A stretch of DNA of 54,240 bases from CAVVTR01 sp963751245. Lineage in GTDB: Bacteria > Acidobacteriota > Thermoanaerobaculia > Thermoanaerobaculales > Thermoanaerobaculaceae. Positions 9,006 to 18,605 of this stretch are shown here, in pieces. The position numbers and the translations under genes are program-made. The DNA lies in NCBI GenBank assembly GCA_963751245.1, contig CAVVTR010000019.1, positions 1 to 54,240 of the forward strand, written 5' to 3'. Within the stretch, counting starts at the first letter, position 1, and each line of letters begins with the position of its first letter. The notes below the pieces were generated by a model that did no database searches, was not told the origin of the DNA, and worked only from the letters and a program-made list of their open reading frames with translations.

Positions 9006-10139
9006 ATGGAGCGATCCTTCGCCGCCAGGCGCTTGGAGCTGCTCGGCGTCTGGACCTTCCTCGGAGTCTTCTTCGCCTGCCAGGCCTACCTGTGGCAGGC
9101 CGCGGCGGGATCCCCCACCACCTGGGGTGCGGCGTTCTCCTCCCGGCTCAGCTACTGGTACGGCTGGGGGTTCGTCTCCCCCCTGGTGTTCGCCCTCGCT
9201 CGCCGCTACCGGCCGCAGCGCGGGAGGTGGCTCCCCGCCATGGCCATGCACCTCACGGCAAGCATCGTGCTGGCGCCGCTGCAGGCGACCCTCTCCGGCG
9301 TCCTCCAGCTTGCGCTGGGCCCCTTCCTCGGCGTCCGGACCCCGTCGGTGGCCGAGCTCGGCGAGTTCTTCAAGCTCAGCGTGCTCTACCGCAGCTTCGA
9401 CGCCTTCGCCTTCTACTGGGTGCTCATCGTCGTCTTCTCCACCGTGATCTTCTACCGCAAGTACCGGGAGCGGGAGCTCCGCGCCTCGATCGTCGAGGCC
9501 CAGCTCGCCCACGCCGAGCTCCAGGTCCTGCGCATGCAGCTCCACCCCCACTTCCTCTTCAACACCCTCAACGCCATCACCGTGCTCATGCACCGCGACG
9601 TGCGCGCCGCCGAGAAGATGCTCTTCAACCTCTCCGCCCTGCTCCGCCAGGCGCTCGACAGCTCGGGACGGCAGGAGGTCGCGCTCCAGGAGGAGCTCGA
9701 GTTCCTGGAGCGCTACCTGGAGATCGAGCAGACGCGTTTCGGCAACCGGCTCGAGGTGACCTTCGACGTCGCACCCGAGACGCTCTCCGCAGCGGTCCCC
9801 AACCTCGTGCTGCAACCGCTGGTCGAGAACGCCATCCACCACGCCGTGGCGCCGCGCCCGGAGGGCGGCCGGATCCGGATCGGCGCGTGCCTTGAGAACG
9901 GCTCGCTGGCCCTCTCCGTGTGCGACGACGGCCCCGGGCTGCCAGAGGGCGAGAGCTCGTTCCCGGCGCGGGGCCTCGGGCTCCCCAACACCCGCGCCCG
10001 CCTCGCCCAGCTCTACGGCGACCGCCAGCGCTTCGAGCTCGGGCGCGCACCGGACGGGGGCCTCAGCGTGAACCTCCGGATCCCCGCCCGTATAATGACC
10101 GCCGGTGCCGCCGCCGGCGGCGAAGGGACCGGGCAATGA
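9006..10139 (+). CDS. LytS/YehU-type membrane sensor histidine kinase
   Basis: 377 residues. The N-terminal part has about four membrane segments (roughly residues 12-32, 50-65, 78-100 and 128-150). The His_kinase domain has the family signature HPHFLFNTLN at residues 180-189, with His182 as the likely phosphoacceptor. The ATPase domain follows with LVENAIHHAV and CDDGPGLPEG. A long helix with REREL and HAELQVLRMQ links membrane and kinase parts. Its stop overlaps the start of the LytTR regulator (ATGA), so the pair is translationally coupled. The signal is unknown. The start has no strong Shine-Dalgarno sequence. Confidence 0.93.
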   Translation: MERSFAARRLELLGVWTFLGVFFACQAYLWQAAAGSPTTWGAAFSSRLSYWYGWGFVSPLVFALARRYRPQRGRWLPAMAMHLTASIVLAPLQATLSGVLQLALGPFLGVRTPSVAELGEFFKLSVLYRSFDAFAFYWVLIVVFSTVIFYRKYRERELRASIVEAQLAHAELQVLRMQLHPHFLFNTLNAITVLMHRDVRAAEKMLFNLSALLRQALDSSGRQEVALQEELEFLERYLEIEQTRFGNRLEVTFDVAPETLSAAVPNLVLQPLVENAIHHAVAPRPEGGRIRIGACLENGSLALSVCDDGPGLPEGESSFPARGLGLPNTRARLAQLYGDRQRFELGRAPDGGLSVNLRIPARIMTAGAAAGGEGTGQ

Positions 10140-10933
10140 CGATCCGCGCGCTGATCATCGAGGACGAGCCGCTGGGCCGGGAGCGCATCCGGACCCTGCT
10201 CGAGGCCGAGCCCGACGTCGAGGTGGCGGCCGAGTGCCCCGACGGCCTGGCCGGCGCTGCCGCCATCCTGGAGCACTCTCCGGACCTCGTCTTCCTCGAC
10301 GTGGAGATGCCGGGGCTCGACGGCTTCGCCGTGCTGGAGAAGGTCAAGGGGCTGGTGGACAGCCTGCCCGTCGTCGTCTTCGTCACTGCCTACTACAAGT
10401 ACGCCGTGCGGGCGTTCGAGGTCCACGCCCTCGACTACCTGCTCAAGCCCTTCGACGACGACCGCTTCCGCCAGGCCCTCGAGCGCGCCCGCGCCGAGAT
10501 CGGCCAGCAGCAGACCGGGGACGTCAACCGGCGCATCCTGGCCATGCTCGACGAGATGAAGGCCCCCCGCACCGACTTCGTGGACCGCTTCGCCGTGCAG
10601 ACCTCCGACCGCGTCTTCTTCGTCAGGGCCGAGGACGTGGACTGGATCGAGGCCGCCTCCAACTACGTCCGCCTCCACACGGGCAAGAGCGCGCACCTGA
10701 TCCGCGGCACCATGCAGTCCGTGGGCGCCCGTCTCGATCCCGACCGCTTCCTGCGCATCCACCGCTCGGCCATCGTCAACATCGACAGCATCCGCGAGCT
10801 GCAGCCCTGGTTCCACGGGGAGTACAAGGTGATCCTCACCGACGGCACCACCCTCACCCTCTCCCGCGGCTACCGGGACAGCCTGCAGGCCCTCCTCGGC
10901 AAGCCCGACACCGACCCTCGCACCACCCGCTGA
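10136..10933 (+). CDS. LytTR-family response regulator
   Basis: 265 residues. Receiver domain (1-120) with acidic residues in IIEDEP, phosphoacceptor Asp55 in LVFLDVEMPG and Lys in YLLKPFDDD. A LytTR DNA-binding domain (about 150-255) follows, with VDWIEAASNYVRLHTG and FLRIHRSAIVNIDSI, both diagnostic. It is the partner of the overlapping membrane kinase. In related pairs such regulators control membrane transporters or envelope functions; here the TonB-dependent receptor is the next gene but in the opposite direction, so a regulatory link is only a possibility. Confidence 0.95.
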   Translation: MTIRALIIEDEPLGRERIRTLLEAEPDVEVAAECPDGLAGAAAILEHSPDLVFLDVEMPGLDGFAVLEKVKGLVDSLPVVVFVTAYYKYAVRAFEVHALDYLLKPFDDDRFRQALERARAEIGQQQTGDVNRRILAMLDEMKAPRTDFVDRFAVQTSDRVFFVRAEDVDWIEAASNYVRLHTGKSAHLIRGTMQSVGARLDPDRFLRIHRSAIVNIDSIRELQPWFHGEYKVILTDGTTLTLSRGYRDSLQALLGKPDTDPRTTR

Positions 10934-10982
10934 CGCAGGCACGCCGTCCCGGGCGGGCGACGCCGCTCCGCCGGATGGCACG

Positions 10983-11011
10983 AAAAAGGCCCCGGTCCGA
11001 AGACCGGGGCC
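10983..11011 (-). terminator. intrinsic terminator of the TonB-dependent receptor gene
   Basis: A perfect 10-bp stem (GGCCCCGGTC 10988-10997 with GACCGGGGCC 11002-11011) has a 4-nt loop that reads TTCG on the minus strand, the extra-stable tetraloop. It is followed on that strand by five T residues (10987-10983). It lies 29 bp past the receiver gene's stop at 11040. Confidence 0.9.
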
Positions 11012-11039
11012 GGCGTGTTTCAGAGGATCCCGGCGGACG

Positions 11040-14012
11040 TCAGAAGCGGACGCCGACGGAGACCTGGAAGGTCCGCGGCTGCTGGTAGTCGCCAGGCAGG
11101 GTGGCCTTCCCGAAGTTGGGACCCTTCTGCCAGTTGGCGCCCATGGCCTTGCAGTCGGCCAGGGCCGTGCCCTGCGGGCACTCCAGCGGAGCGGCGTTGA
11201 AGGGGTCGAAGAGCGGCAGGTTCGAGGTGTTGTACCTCGTGTACACGGTGGCGTCGACGGACGTGACGCCCTGCTCGTTGAACAGGTTGATGACCTCGGG
11301 CTGCACGAAGAACTCGAGGTCCTTGCCGAGGGCCGGCACGAGGAACGAGTAGTTCAGCGAGAGGTCCGAGCGCGTGATGTTGTCGGTGTGGTAGGCGCCG
11401 CGCTGGGAGAAGTAGTAGGTCACCGTGGTGGGACGCTGCGCGTAGCCCGGGTTGGTGACGTAGGGGTAGGAGTAGACGCTGCCGGTGGCCGAGTAGGGCG
11501 AGCCGGAGAAGTACGACTCCATGAACGACAGGCTCAACCGGTTGTGCTTGGTGTTGAGGACGTCCCACACCGCCCACACGCGGCCGCGGTGGCGCTGGTC
11601 GATGGACAGGTCGCCGCGGGGGTTGGTCCAGCGCTGCTGCGAGTACTCGGGGTAGTAGTAGGGGTTCGAGGAGTTCGCGATGGGGCCGGAGCCGGCGGTC
11701 TCGCCCTCGTAGTTGCCGTAGGCGTGGGACCAGGTGTAGTTGCCGCCGAAGTTCCAGCGGTCGGTGCGGTACTGGGCCTGGAGGTTGACGCCGTCGTACT
11801 TCTTCTTGAGGGTGTTGTCGTTGACGATGACCTGGAGGTCGCTCACGTTGCCGAGCTCGTCGGTGACCTGGCCCGTGTTCTGGTTGACCATCACGGAGTA
11901 GAGGTCCTTGAACTCGCGGTGGATGTAGTCGATGCGCGCCGTGCCGTGGGTGCCCAGGCGCTTGCTGACGCCGACGGTGAACTCGTCGGAGTACGGCGAC
12001 TTGAGGTCCTTGCCCACGACGCGGCTCAGGCCCGAGATGTACCCGTAGCCGACGTCGCGGTTGGGGGCGCCGAAGGCGTTGGAGCCGTTGGCGTACAGCC
12101 AGTCGAACACCGACTGCAGGACCTCGTGGGTCGTCAGGTAGGGGCCCGAGCCGGTGTTGATGTCGGGGCCGTAGTAGAAGTAGCCCAGCTGCGAGGGGGA
12201 ACCGCCGCCCTGGTCGGCCACGGAGCCGGCGATGGCCGTCACGTACTGGCCGTAGCTGGCGTTGAGGATGAAGTCGCCGTCGCCGCGGAGGTCGTACGAC
12301 ACGCCCAGGCGCGGGCTGATGCGGCTGTCCTTGGCCACCGTGTGGTGGGAGGCGTCCTCGCCGTCGTTCTTGTCGTAGCGGACGCCGACGTTGAACGACA
12401 GGCGGTTGGAGAGCCGCCACCGGTCGTTGATGTAGGTGGACTTGGTGCGGAACCGCGTGCCCTTGGAGGACTCGAGGATCGGCCAGAAGGTGAAGTCGGA
12501 GCTGCCGTCACCATAGACGATGGGGAACGGCGAGCCGTTGGGGTCCAGCGGCACGGTGCCGTCGGCGTTGATGACGAGGTCCGTCGGCCAGTAGACGAAG
12601 TTGGAGCCCGACTGGTAGTTGTTGGACTTCCGCATGTCGTCGAAGGAGTCGTAGCCGAAGACGATGTCGTGGGTGCCGAGGGAGTCGGTGGACAGGAACC
12701 AGGAGCCCTTGGCCAGGTAGTCCTCGTTGTCGCGCCGCTCCGCGCCGCACACGCCGCAGAACGTCGGCGAGTTCCAGCGGTAGTAATGGGTGTTGTCGCG
12801 CACCACGGTGCCGTTGATGAGGTCGGTGTAGTCGCCGCCCGAGCCCTCGAAGGTGAAGCGGCGCTTGGAGTACTGCGCCTCGACGAAGAAGGTGTCGGTG
12901 ATCACGCCGGTGTAGTTGGCGGCGCGCAGCTCCTGGGGCAGGTCGCGGGACTTGTCCAGGGAGTTGTAGTCGAGGATCGTGCCGAACACGTTGTTCGTCT
13001 GGGTGCGGTCGATCTTCATGTAGGAGCCGATGATGCGGTGGTTCTGCGTGATCGCCCAGGTCAGCTTGCCCTCGTAGCGCTTCTCGTCGTCCGAGGTGGC
13101 GAAGGGCAGGTTGGTGATGGAGGTCTGGCCGGTGCCGTCGATCTTGCGCGAGCGGCCGGCGCCGAAGAACCACAGCTTGTCCTTGAGGATGTAGCCGCCG
13201 AGGGTGAGCTCGTAGGTCTCGTTGGTCTTGTCGACGGGCTCGACGGACAGCGGCGTCTTCGCTCTCCACGAGGCGTTGTCGAAGCTGACGCGGAGGGAGC
13301 CCGAGAGCTCGTTGCCGCCCGACTTGGTGATGGTGTTGATGACGCCGCCGGCGAAGCGGCCGAACTCGGCCGACACGCCGCCCACCTGGGTGGTGGTCTC
13401 CTGGATGGCATCCTCGATGTACAGGGTGTTGGGCGTGCCGCGGACGTTGTCCGTGATGACCACGCCGTTGACCATGTACAGGTTGTCGTAGGACAGCGCG
13501 CCGGAGATGGCGAGCGCCCCGTTGGGGCCGGTGGAGGCCACGCCGGGGGTCAGCGCGGCGGCGGCCACGAGGTTACGGGCCACCGGCAGCTGGTCCATGA
13601 GCCCGGAGTCCATGGTGGACGCGATCTGCGTGTTGGTGGAGATCGTGTCGGCGCTGCCGGTGACGGTGATCTCCTCGGCGAGCTGCGCCATGGGCATCTC
13701 GGCGTCCAGACGGCTGGTCTGGGCGGCGGAGATCTTCACCGTGGTCTCCAGGGTCTGGAAGCCCTGCAGCTCGAACCTCACGGTGTAGTCTCCGGGGGGC
13801 AGGAACGCGAAGATGTAGTCACCCGTGGTCGAGGTGACCGCCATCCGCGTGCCCTGCAGGTTCGGCGACGCCACCGTCACCGACACACCCGGCAGCGGGG
13901 CCGCGCCGTCCGTGACCCGGCCGGAGAGGGTCCCCGTCGGAACCTGAGCCGTCGCCGTCAGGGCGAGGGCGAGGATCCCGATGGCACAAACGAGTACCTT
14001 CCTGAATCTCAT
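11040..14012 (-). CDS. Oar-like TonB-dependent outer-membrane receptor
   Basis: 990 residues from the ATG at 14012, which has AAGGAGGA 7-8 nt upstream. A signal peptide ends at ALTATAQ. Next is a carboxypeptidase-regulatory-like domain (about 25-105, GTLSGRVTDG, PGDYTVRFELQGF), then a plug domain (about 110-230, with ITVTGSAD and FGRFAGGVINTITKSGGN). The rest is a long beta-barrel that ends in the aromatic residue of VSVGVRF, the expected barrel-assembly signal. This architecture is typical of Acidobacteriota receptors that import large substrates using TonB energy. No SusD partner is adjacent. The substrate is unknown. Confidence 0.94.
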   Translation of the reverse strand: MRFRKVLVCAIGILALALTATAQVPTGTLSGRVTDGAAPLPGVSVTVASPNLQGTRMAVTSTTGDYIFAFLPPGDYTVRFELQGFQTLETTVKISAAQTSRLDAEMPMAQLAEEITVTGSADTISTNTQIASTMDSGLMDQLPVARNLVAAAALTPGVASTGPNGALAISGALSYDNLYMVNGVVITDNVRGTPNTLYIEDAIQETTTQVGGVSAEFGRFAGGVINTITKSGGNELSGSLRVSFDNASWRAKTPLSVEPVDKTNETYELTLGGYILKDKLWFFGAGRSRKIDGTGQTSITNLPFATSDDEKRYEGKLTWAITQNHRIIGSYMKIDRTQTNNVFGTILDYNSLDKSRDLPQELRAANYTGVITDTFFVEAQYSKRRFTFEGSGGDYTDLINGTVVRDNTHYYRWNSPTFCGVCGAERRDNEDYLAKGSWFLSTDSLGTHDIVFGYDSFDDMRKSNNYQSGSNFVYWPTDLVINADGTVPLDPNGSPFPIVYGDGSSDFTFWPILESSKGTRFRTKSTYINDRWRLSNRLSFNVGVRYDKNDGEDASHHTVAKDSRISPRLGVSYDLRGDGDFILNASYGQYVTAIAGSVADQGGGSPSQLGYFYYGPDINTGSGPYLTTHEVLQSVFDWLYANGSNAFGAPNRDVGYGYISGLSRVVGKDLKSPYSDEFTVGVSKRLGTHGTARIDYIHREFKDLYSVMVNQNTGQVTDELGNVSDLQVIVNDNTLKKKYDGVNLQAQYRTDRWNFGGNYTWSHAYGNYEGETAGSGPIANSSNPYYYPEYSQQRWTNPRGDLSIDQRHRGRVWAVWDVLNTKHNRLSLSFMESYFSGSPYSATGSVYSYPYVTNPGYAQRPTTVTYYFSQRGAYHTDNITRSDLSLNYSFLVPALGKDLEFFVQPEVINLFNEQGVTSVDATVYTRYNTSNLPLFDPFNAAPLECPQGTALADCKAMGANWQKGPNFGKATLPGDYQQPRTFQVSVGVRF

Positions 14013-14685
14013 ACAGCACTCCTCCTTTTCCCGTACTTCCTTCCTCTGGTTCCCGGCCCGGCCGTGCTCCCGCCGCGCGGGAGAGGCCGTACCGGCTCGA
14101 TGTCGTGCCGTCGCGGCGGAACCACCCCGAACACCCCGCAGGCCTCGCCCTCGGGGAGCGGCCGCACCACCGCCGCCCCCGGGGCAGGGCCGAGCCCCCG
14201 CCGGCCGGGCGCACACGGCACGCCCGACGGCAGGGGGGAAAGCGCCCGGGGGGGAACCCGGCGCCCGGCTTCGGTTCCGCTCAGCACGTCGTCTACTTGA
14301 ATACCGGGCTCCCCGGACGTGAGCCACCTCACGGGGACGAGCACCCTGCGAGTGGTGACGAATCGGCTGGATGGTGTGATGGACTTCACGAAAGTGCCAC
14401 GAGGTTCACAGAGCCTCCACAGCGCCTTCGCAGGAATGGCCTCCAAAGCCTTTCCGGACATGCCATTGCGCATCACTGGCGCACCCCCACCGGGACACCG
14501 GCGCCGGTTCTCCCGCGCCGTCCTCCGCGCCTTCTCTGTCCGGCGGGTGTTCGGATTTCCGGTCATCATCCTCCTCGACGGGGGCGGGCACGGCTGCTAG
14601 GCTGCCGTGGGCCCGCCCCCCGGGGACGCCGGGGACTTCCCCCGCGCCCGCCGCGAGGTCCGGGGCCGCCTCTGGAGGCACGACC
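14013..14685. other. gene-free divergent intergenic region
   Basis: 673 bp separate the receptor gene (leftward) from the S9 peptidase gene (rightward), so both promoters should lie here. Positions about 14280-14470 are clearly less GC-rich than their surroundings. A small imperfect hairpin, GTGAG-CCAC-CTCAC, sits at 14319-14332. Open frames here have mixed third-codon bases, unlike the strong G/C preference of real genes nearby. I could not identify a riboswitch, small RNA or a convincing -35/-10 pair. Confidence 0.6.
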
Positions 14686-17400
14686 ATGCGCTCACCGGGA
14701 CGATCGTTGACCCTCGCCACCCTCCTCCTCGCCGCCCTCGCCGCCGGGGCGGCCGCGTCCGGGGGCCCGGACGCCGGGGCCTGGACCCCCGACGACATCC
14801 TGCGCACGGAGTCCGCGTCGTCGTGGGCCGTCTCCCCCGACGGCGCCACCGCCGTCTGGGTGAAGTCCACGGTGGCCACGGTGGACGGCGTCGAGACGCG
14901 CGTGGCGAACCTGTGGCTGACGAGGCTGGCCGACGGCACCTCCCTCCCCCTGACCCGGGGCGAGGACACGGTGGCCTCGCCGCTCTTCTCGCCCGACGGC
15001 CGGCACGTGGCGTTCCTGTCCACCGCGGCGCTGCCGGGAGGCGGGGCGAAGGACCTCGGCAAGCGGCAGGTGTGGGCCATCGCCCTGGCCGGCGGCGGGG
15101 CGTTCCCCGTCACCCGCTTCGACCGCCCCGTGGCCGACTTCGGCTGGATCGACGCGGGCACTCTGCTGGCGGCGGCGCAGGAGTCGCCGAGCCGGTGGGA
15201 GCGCGAGAGGAAGGAGGAGAAGGACACCTCCATCGTGGTGGACGACGCCGCCCACGAGCCGCCGGTGCGCCTGTTCACAGTGCCCCTCGAGGGCGGCCGG
15301 GCCGAGCGGCTCACCCGCAACACCGACTGGATCGACCTGGTGTCCGTCGCGCCCGACGGCCGCCGCGCCGTGGTGCGGGCGCAGGAATCCCTGTCCTACC
15401 AGTACGACCAGAAGGTCCCGCCGCGGACGTTCCTCGTCGACGTTCCCTCGGGGCGCATGGCGCGGCTGTTCGCCGACGGCCGCCTGCTCCCCGGCGACGT
15501 CCAGTGGGCGGCGGACTCCTCCCGCTTCTACTTCACCAACGAGCACTCCTCCGACCCCGTCTACCGCACGGCCACGGTCACGCAGCTCTGGGTCTACGAC
15601 CCGGCGGAGGGCCGGGCGGAGCAGGTCGACCTCCACACGGATCGCGGGCTCGGCGGCGGTTACGTGCCGGCGCCGGACGGCGTGGTGGCGCTGTTGGCCG
15701 ACGGGGTCCGCTACCGGCCGGCCCGGATGGTGCGCACCGCCTCGGGGTGGACCCGGGAGGACCTCGCGGGGGCCCACGCCGCCAACCTCGACGCCGTCCA
15801 GGTCACCCGTGACGGCAGCACCCTCCTCTACCAGTCCTCTTCCGCCACCACTCCCCCCCAGTGGTACGCCGCCCGCCTCGACGGCGCCTCCCTCTCGGGC
15901 GAGCGGGCGCTGACCGGCCTCAACCCGGGCTGGGCGGGCAAGCCCACCGGAAAGGTCGAGGTGGTCCACTTCAAGGGCGCCGGCGGCGACGAGGTGGAGG
16001 GGCTCCTCCACTACCCCCTGGGCTGGAAGCAGGGAGAACGCTCCCCCCTGGTGCTGCAGATCCACGGCGGCCCCACCGGCGTCGACCGGGACAGCTGGGG
16101 CTCGCGGTGGGCTTCCCCGGTGATCCTGTGGCGGCAGCGCGGCGCCTTCGTGCTCCAGGTCAACTACCACGGCAGCATCGGCTACGGCCTCGACTGGGTG
16201 GAGTCCATCGGCCGCGGGAAGTACTACGACCTGGAGGTACCCGACCTGGAGGCCGGCGTCGACGAGATGATCCGCCGCGGCCTCGCCGACCCCGACCGCC
16301 TCGCCTCCGCCGGATGGAGCAACGGCGGCATCCTCACCGCGGCCCTGATCACGCGGGACACCCGGTTCAAGGCCGCCTCGGTGGGGGCCGCCGACGTGGA
16401 GTGGTTCTCCGACTGGGCCAACGTGGACTTCGGCGCCAGCTTCGACAACTACTACTTCGGCGGCGCGCCGTGGGAGGTGCCCCAGGTCTACATGGCGAAG
16501 TCGCCGTTCTTCCAGCTGACGAAGGTGAGGACGCCCACCATCGTCTACACCGGCACCGAGGACCGCAACGTGCCGCCCCACGAGTCCTGGTCGCTGTTCA
16601 GGGCGCTGCAGCAGATCGGCAAGGTCCCCGTCCGCCTCGTGCTGTTCCCCGGCGAGCCCCACGGGCTGAGGAACATCGCCCACCAGAGGCGCAAGCTCAC
16701 CGAGGACCTGACGTGGTTCGACCGCTACCTGTTCGGCAGACCGGACACCGCGGACCCCTCGGTGAAGAAAGGTTCGCTGCTCGCTGCGCTCCTGGAGCGC
16801 AGCGCCGCCAAGCGCGCCGGCGCGGCCTGGGGCGAGGAAGAGAGCGGGGTCCTGGTGCCCGAGACCGTCACCTTCGGGGGCCTCGCAGTGGGCCGCTTCG
16901 AGGTGACCCGGGCACAGTTCGCGGCGTTCGACCCCGCCGCCGTGGTCCGCCCCGGCGAGGAGAACCTCCCGGTGACCGGCGTCTCCTTCCAGCGCGCTGA
17001 GGCGTACGCGGCGTGGCTGTCGAAGCGCACGGCGCGGACGTACCGCCTGCCCACCGAGGCGGAGGCGCGTGCCCTCGCGAAGGAGGCCGGCCACGGAGGA
17101 AACACGCTGGACCGCTGGGCCGGCTACACCCCAAACCCCGACGACGCCACCCGGCTGACCGAGGCGCTCGCGAAGCTCGGCGGGACGCCCCTGCTGCTCC
17201 CGGCCGGAAGCCTCACCGGGGCCGGTGAGGCGGGGGTCTTCGACCTCGACGGCAACGCCGCCGAGTGGGCGGTGGCGAAGGACGGCACGGGCGTGGCCGC
17301 CGGTCCCAGCGCCGACCGCTCCACCGACGCGCGCGCCACCGCGGCGCCGGCCCCCGCCTACACGGGTTTCCGCGTCGTCCTCGACGGGAACGGCCCGTGA
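14686..17400 (+). CDS. secreted S9 prolyl oligopeptidase-like peptidase fused to an FGE/SUMF1-like domain
   Basis: 904 residues with a signal peptide (LLLAALAAGAAAS). A WD40-like beta-propeller region (about 35-400, repeated SPDG motifs) precedes the alpha/beta-hydrolase peptidase domain (about 430-690). The catalytic triad is visible: Ser545 in GWSNGG, Asp626 in GTEDRNVPP and His659 in GEPHGL. The last 190 residues form a second domain with GRFEVTRAQFAAF, PVTGVSFQRAEAYAAWLS, RLPTEAEA, GNAAEWAV and YTGFRVVL, the pattern of the formylglycine-generating-enzyme/SUMF1 fold. The peptidase part probably cleaves dipeptides or short peptides in the periplasm. The C-terminal domain is short and may be a non-catalytic binding module. 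Its end overlaps the start of the aminotransferase gene. Confidence 0.92.
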   Translation: MRSPGRSLTLATLLLAALAAGAAASGGPDAGAWTPDDILRTESASSWAVSPDGATAVWVKSTVATVDGVETRVANLWLTRLADGTSLPLTRGEDTVASPLFSPDGRHVAFLSTAALPGGGAKDLGKRQVWAIALAGGGAFPVTRFDRPVADFGWIDAGTLLAAAQESPSRWERERKEEKDTSIVVDDAAHEPPVRLFTVPLEGGRAERLTRNTDWIDLVSVAPDGRRAVVRAQESLSYQYDQKVPPRTFLVDVPSGRMARLFADGRLLPGDVQWAADSSRFYFTNEHSSDPVYRTATVTQLWVYDPAEGRAEQVDLHTDRGLGGGYVPAPDGVVALLADGVRYRPARMVRTASGWTREDLAGAHAANLDAVQVTRDGSTLLYQSSSATTPPQWYAARLDGASLSGERALTGLNPGWAGKPTGKVEVVHFKGAGGDEVEGLLHYPLGWKQGERSPLVLQIHGGPTGVDRDSWGSRWASPVILWRQRGAFVLQVNYHGSIGYGLDWVESIGRGKYYDLEVPDLEAGVDEMIRRGLADPDRLASAGWSNGGILTAALITRDTRFKAASVGAADVEWFSDWANVDFGASFDNYYFGGAPWEVPQVYMAKSPFFQLTKVRTPTIVYTGTEDRNVPPHESWSLFRALQQIGKVPVRLVLFPGEPHGLRNIAHQRRKLTEDLTWFDRYLFGRPDTADPSVKKGSLLAALLERSAAKRAGAAWGEEESGVLVPETVTFGGLAVGRFEVTRAQFAAFDPAAVVRPGEENLPVTGVSFQRAEAYAAWLSKRTARTYRLPTEAEARALAKEAGHGGNTLDRWAGYTPNPDDATRLTEALAKLGGTPLLLPAGSLTGAGEAGVFDLDGNAAEWAVAKDGTGVAAGPSADRSTDARATAAPAPAYTGFRVVLDGNGP

Positions 17401-18518
17401 AGATCGACGACTTCCGCCTGGAGCGCTTCTTCGCCCGCTGGGAGTTCGCCGTGCGCCACGTCCTGTGCGCCTCGGACGTGGAGCCGCTCACCCTCGCCGA
17501 GCTCCTCAGCCTTACCGACGAAGACTCCTTGGAGCGCTGGCGTTCCCTCAGCCTTGCCTACACGGAGCCCCCCGGGCTGCCCGCTCTCCGCGAGGCCGTC
17601 GCCAGGCTCCACCCCGGCCTCGAAGCCGAGGACGTGATGATCGTCTCCGGGGCCCAGGAGGGGATCTTCCTCGTCCTCAACGCGGCCCTCGACGCCGGCG
17701 ACCACGCCATCGTGGTGTGGCCGGCGTACCAGTCCCTGTTCGAGGTGGCGCGGGCGTCCGGGGCGGACGTCACCCTGCTGGAGCTCCGCCCCGAGGACGG
17801 CTGGGCCCTGGACGTGGAGGCGCTGGCCCGCGCGGTGCGTCCGGACACCCGTCTCCTCGTCGTCAACTACCCTCACAACCCCACCGGGGCGCACCTGGAC
17901 GCCGCCACCTTCGAGCGCGTCGTCGCGATCGCCCGGGAGGCCGGGGCGACGCTGCTCTCCGACGAGGTCTACCGGTTTCTCGAGCTCGACGAGGCGGGGG
18001 GGCTCCCCCCCGCCGCCGGCCTCGACGGCGGCGCGGTGAGCCTGGGCGTGCTGTCCAAGGCGTTCGGGCTGCCCGGGTTGCGCATCGGCTGGCTCGCCAC
18101 CCGGGACCACGCCCTCCTCGACCGCGCCGCGCGGCTGAAGGACTACACGACGATCTGCGCCAGCGCGCCGTCGGAGGTGCTCGCCCTGGCCGCTCTGCGC
18201 GCCCGCGAGCCCCTGCTGGAGCGGAGCCGGGGCATCGTGGCCGCCAACCTCGCCCTGCTGGACGGTTTCTTCCGCCGCTGGCGCCAGCGCTTCGAGTGGG
18301 TGCGCCCCGTGGCCGGCAGCATCGCCTTCCCGCGCCTGCGCCACGGCGGCGACGCCGACGCCTTCGTCGCGAGCCTGGTCGAGGAGGAGGGGGTGCTGCT
18401 GCTGCCGGGGAGCGCTTTCGACGCCGGCAGGGACCACTTCCGCATCGGCTTCGGCCGCACCGACATGCCCGAGGCGCTCGGGAAGCTGGAGGCGTTCCTG
18501 CGCCGCCACCCCGCCTGA
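17397..18518 (+). CDS. class I/II PLP-dependent aminotransferase
   Basis: 373 residues from the GTG at 17397, which overlaps the stop of the peptidase gene (GTGA). Fold type I features are present: NPTG at 161-164, Asp189 and Tyr192 in SDEVYR, the PLP lysine Lys221 in LGVLSKAFGLPGLRIGW, and a substrate-carboxylate Arg in FRIGFGR near the end. It is related to the aspartate/capreomycidine-type aminotransferase subgroup; the amino donor is not certain. Translational coupling to a secreted peptidase suggests a role in amino acid catabolism after peptide breakdown, which is inference. Confidence 0.92.
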   Translation: MKIDDFRLERFFARWEFAVRHVLCASDVEPLTLAELLSLTDEDSLERWRSLSLAYTEPPGLPALREAVARLHPGLEAEDVMIVSGAQEGIFLVLNAALDAGDHAIVVWPAYQSLFEVARASGADVTLLELRPEDGWALDVEALARAVRPDTRLLVVNYPHNPTGAHLDAATFERVVAIAREAGATLLSDEVYRFLELDEAGGLPPAAGLDGGAVSLGVLSKAFGLPGLRIGWLATRDHALLDRAARLKDYTTICASAPSEVLALAALRAREPLLERSRGIVAANLALLDGFFRRWRQRFEWVRPVAGSIAFPRLRHGGDADAFVASLVEEEGVLLLPGSAFDAGRDHFRIGFGRTDMPEALGKLEAFLRRHPA

Positions 18519-18605
18519 GCGCCCCGACGCCACCGGCGCGGACGCCCTGGAAGGCAACGGCCGTGTCAGGGTGTTTGCCATGGGGGTGGTAAGGGAGGTC
18601 AGACC

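Noticed and set aside
14340..14420. Sigma-54-type promoter around TGGCAC on the minus strand
   Set aside because: The -24-like element is present but the expected GC at -12 is missing at the right distance.
14009..14569. 186-residue leftward open frame ending in ATGA with the TonB receptor start
   Set aside because: Third codon positions are mixed rather than strongly G/C, no protein family is recognisable, and the composition looks like a leader region.
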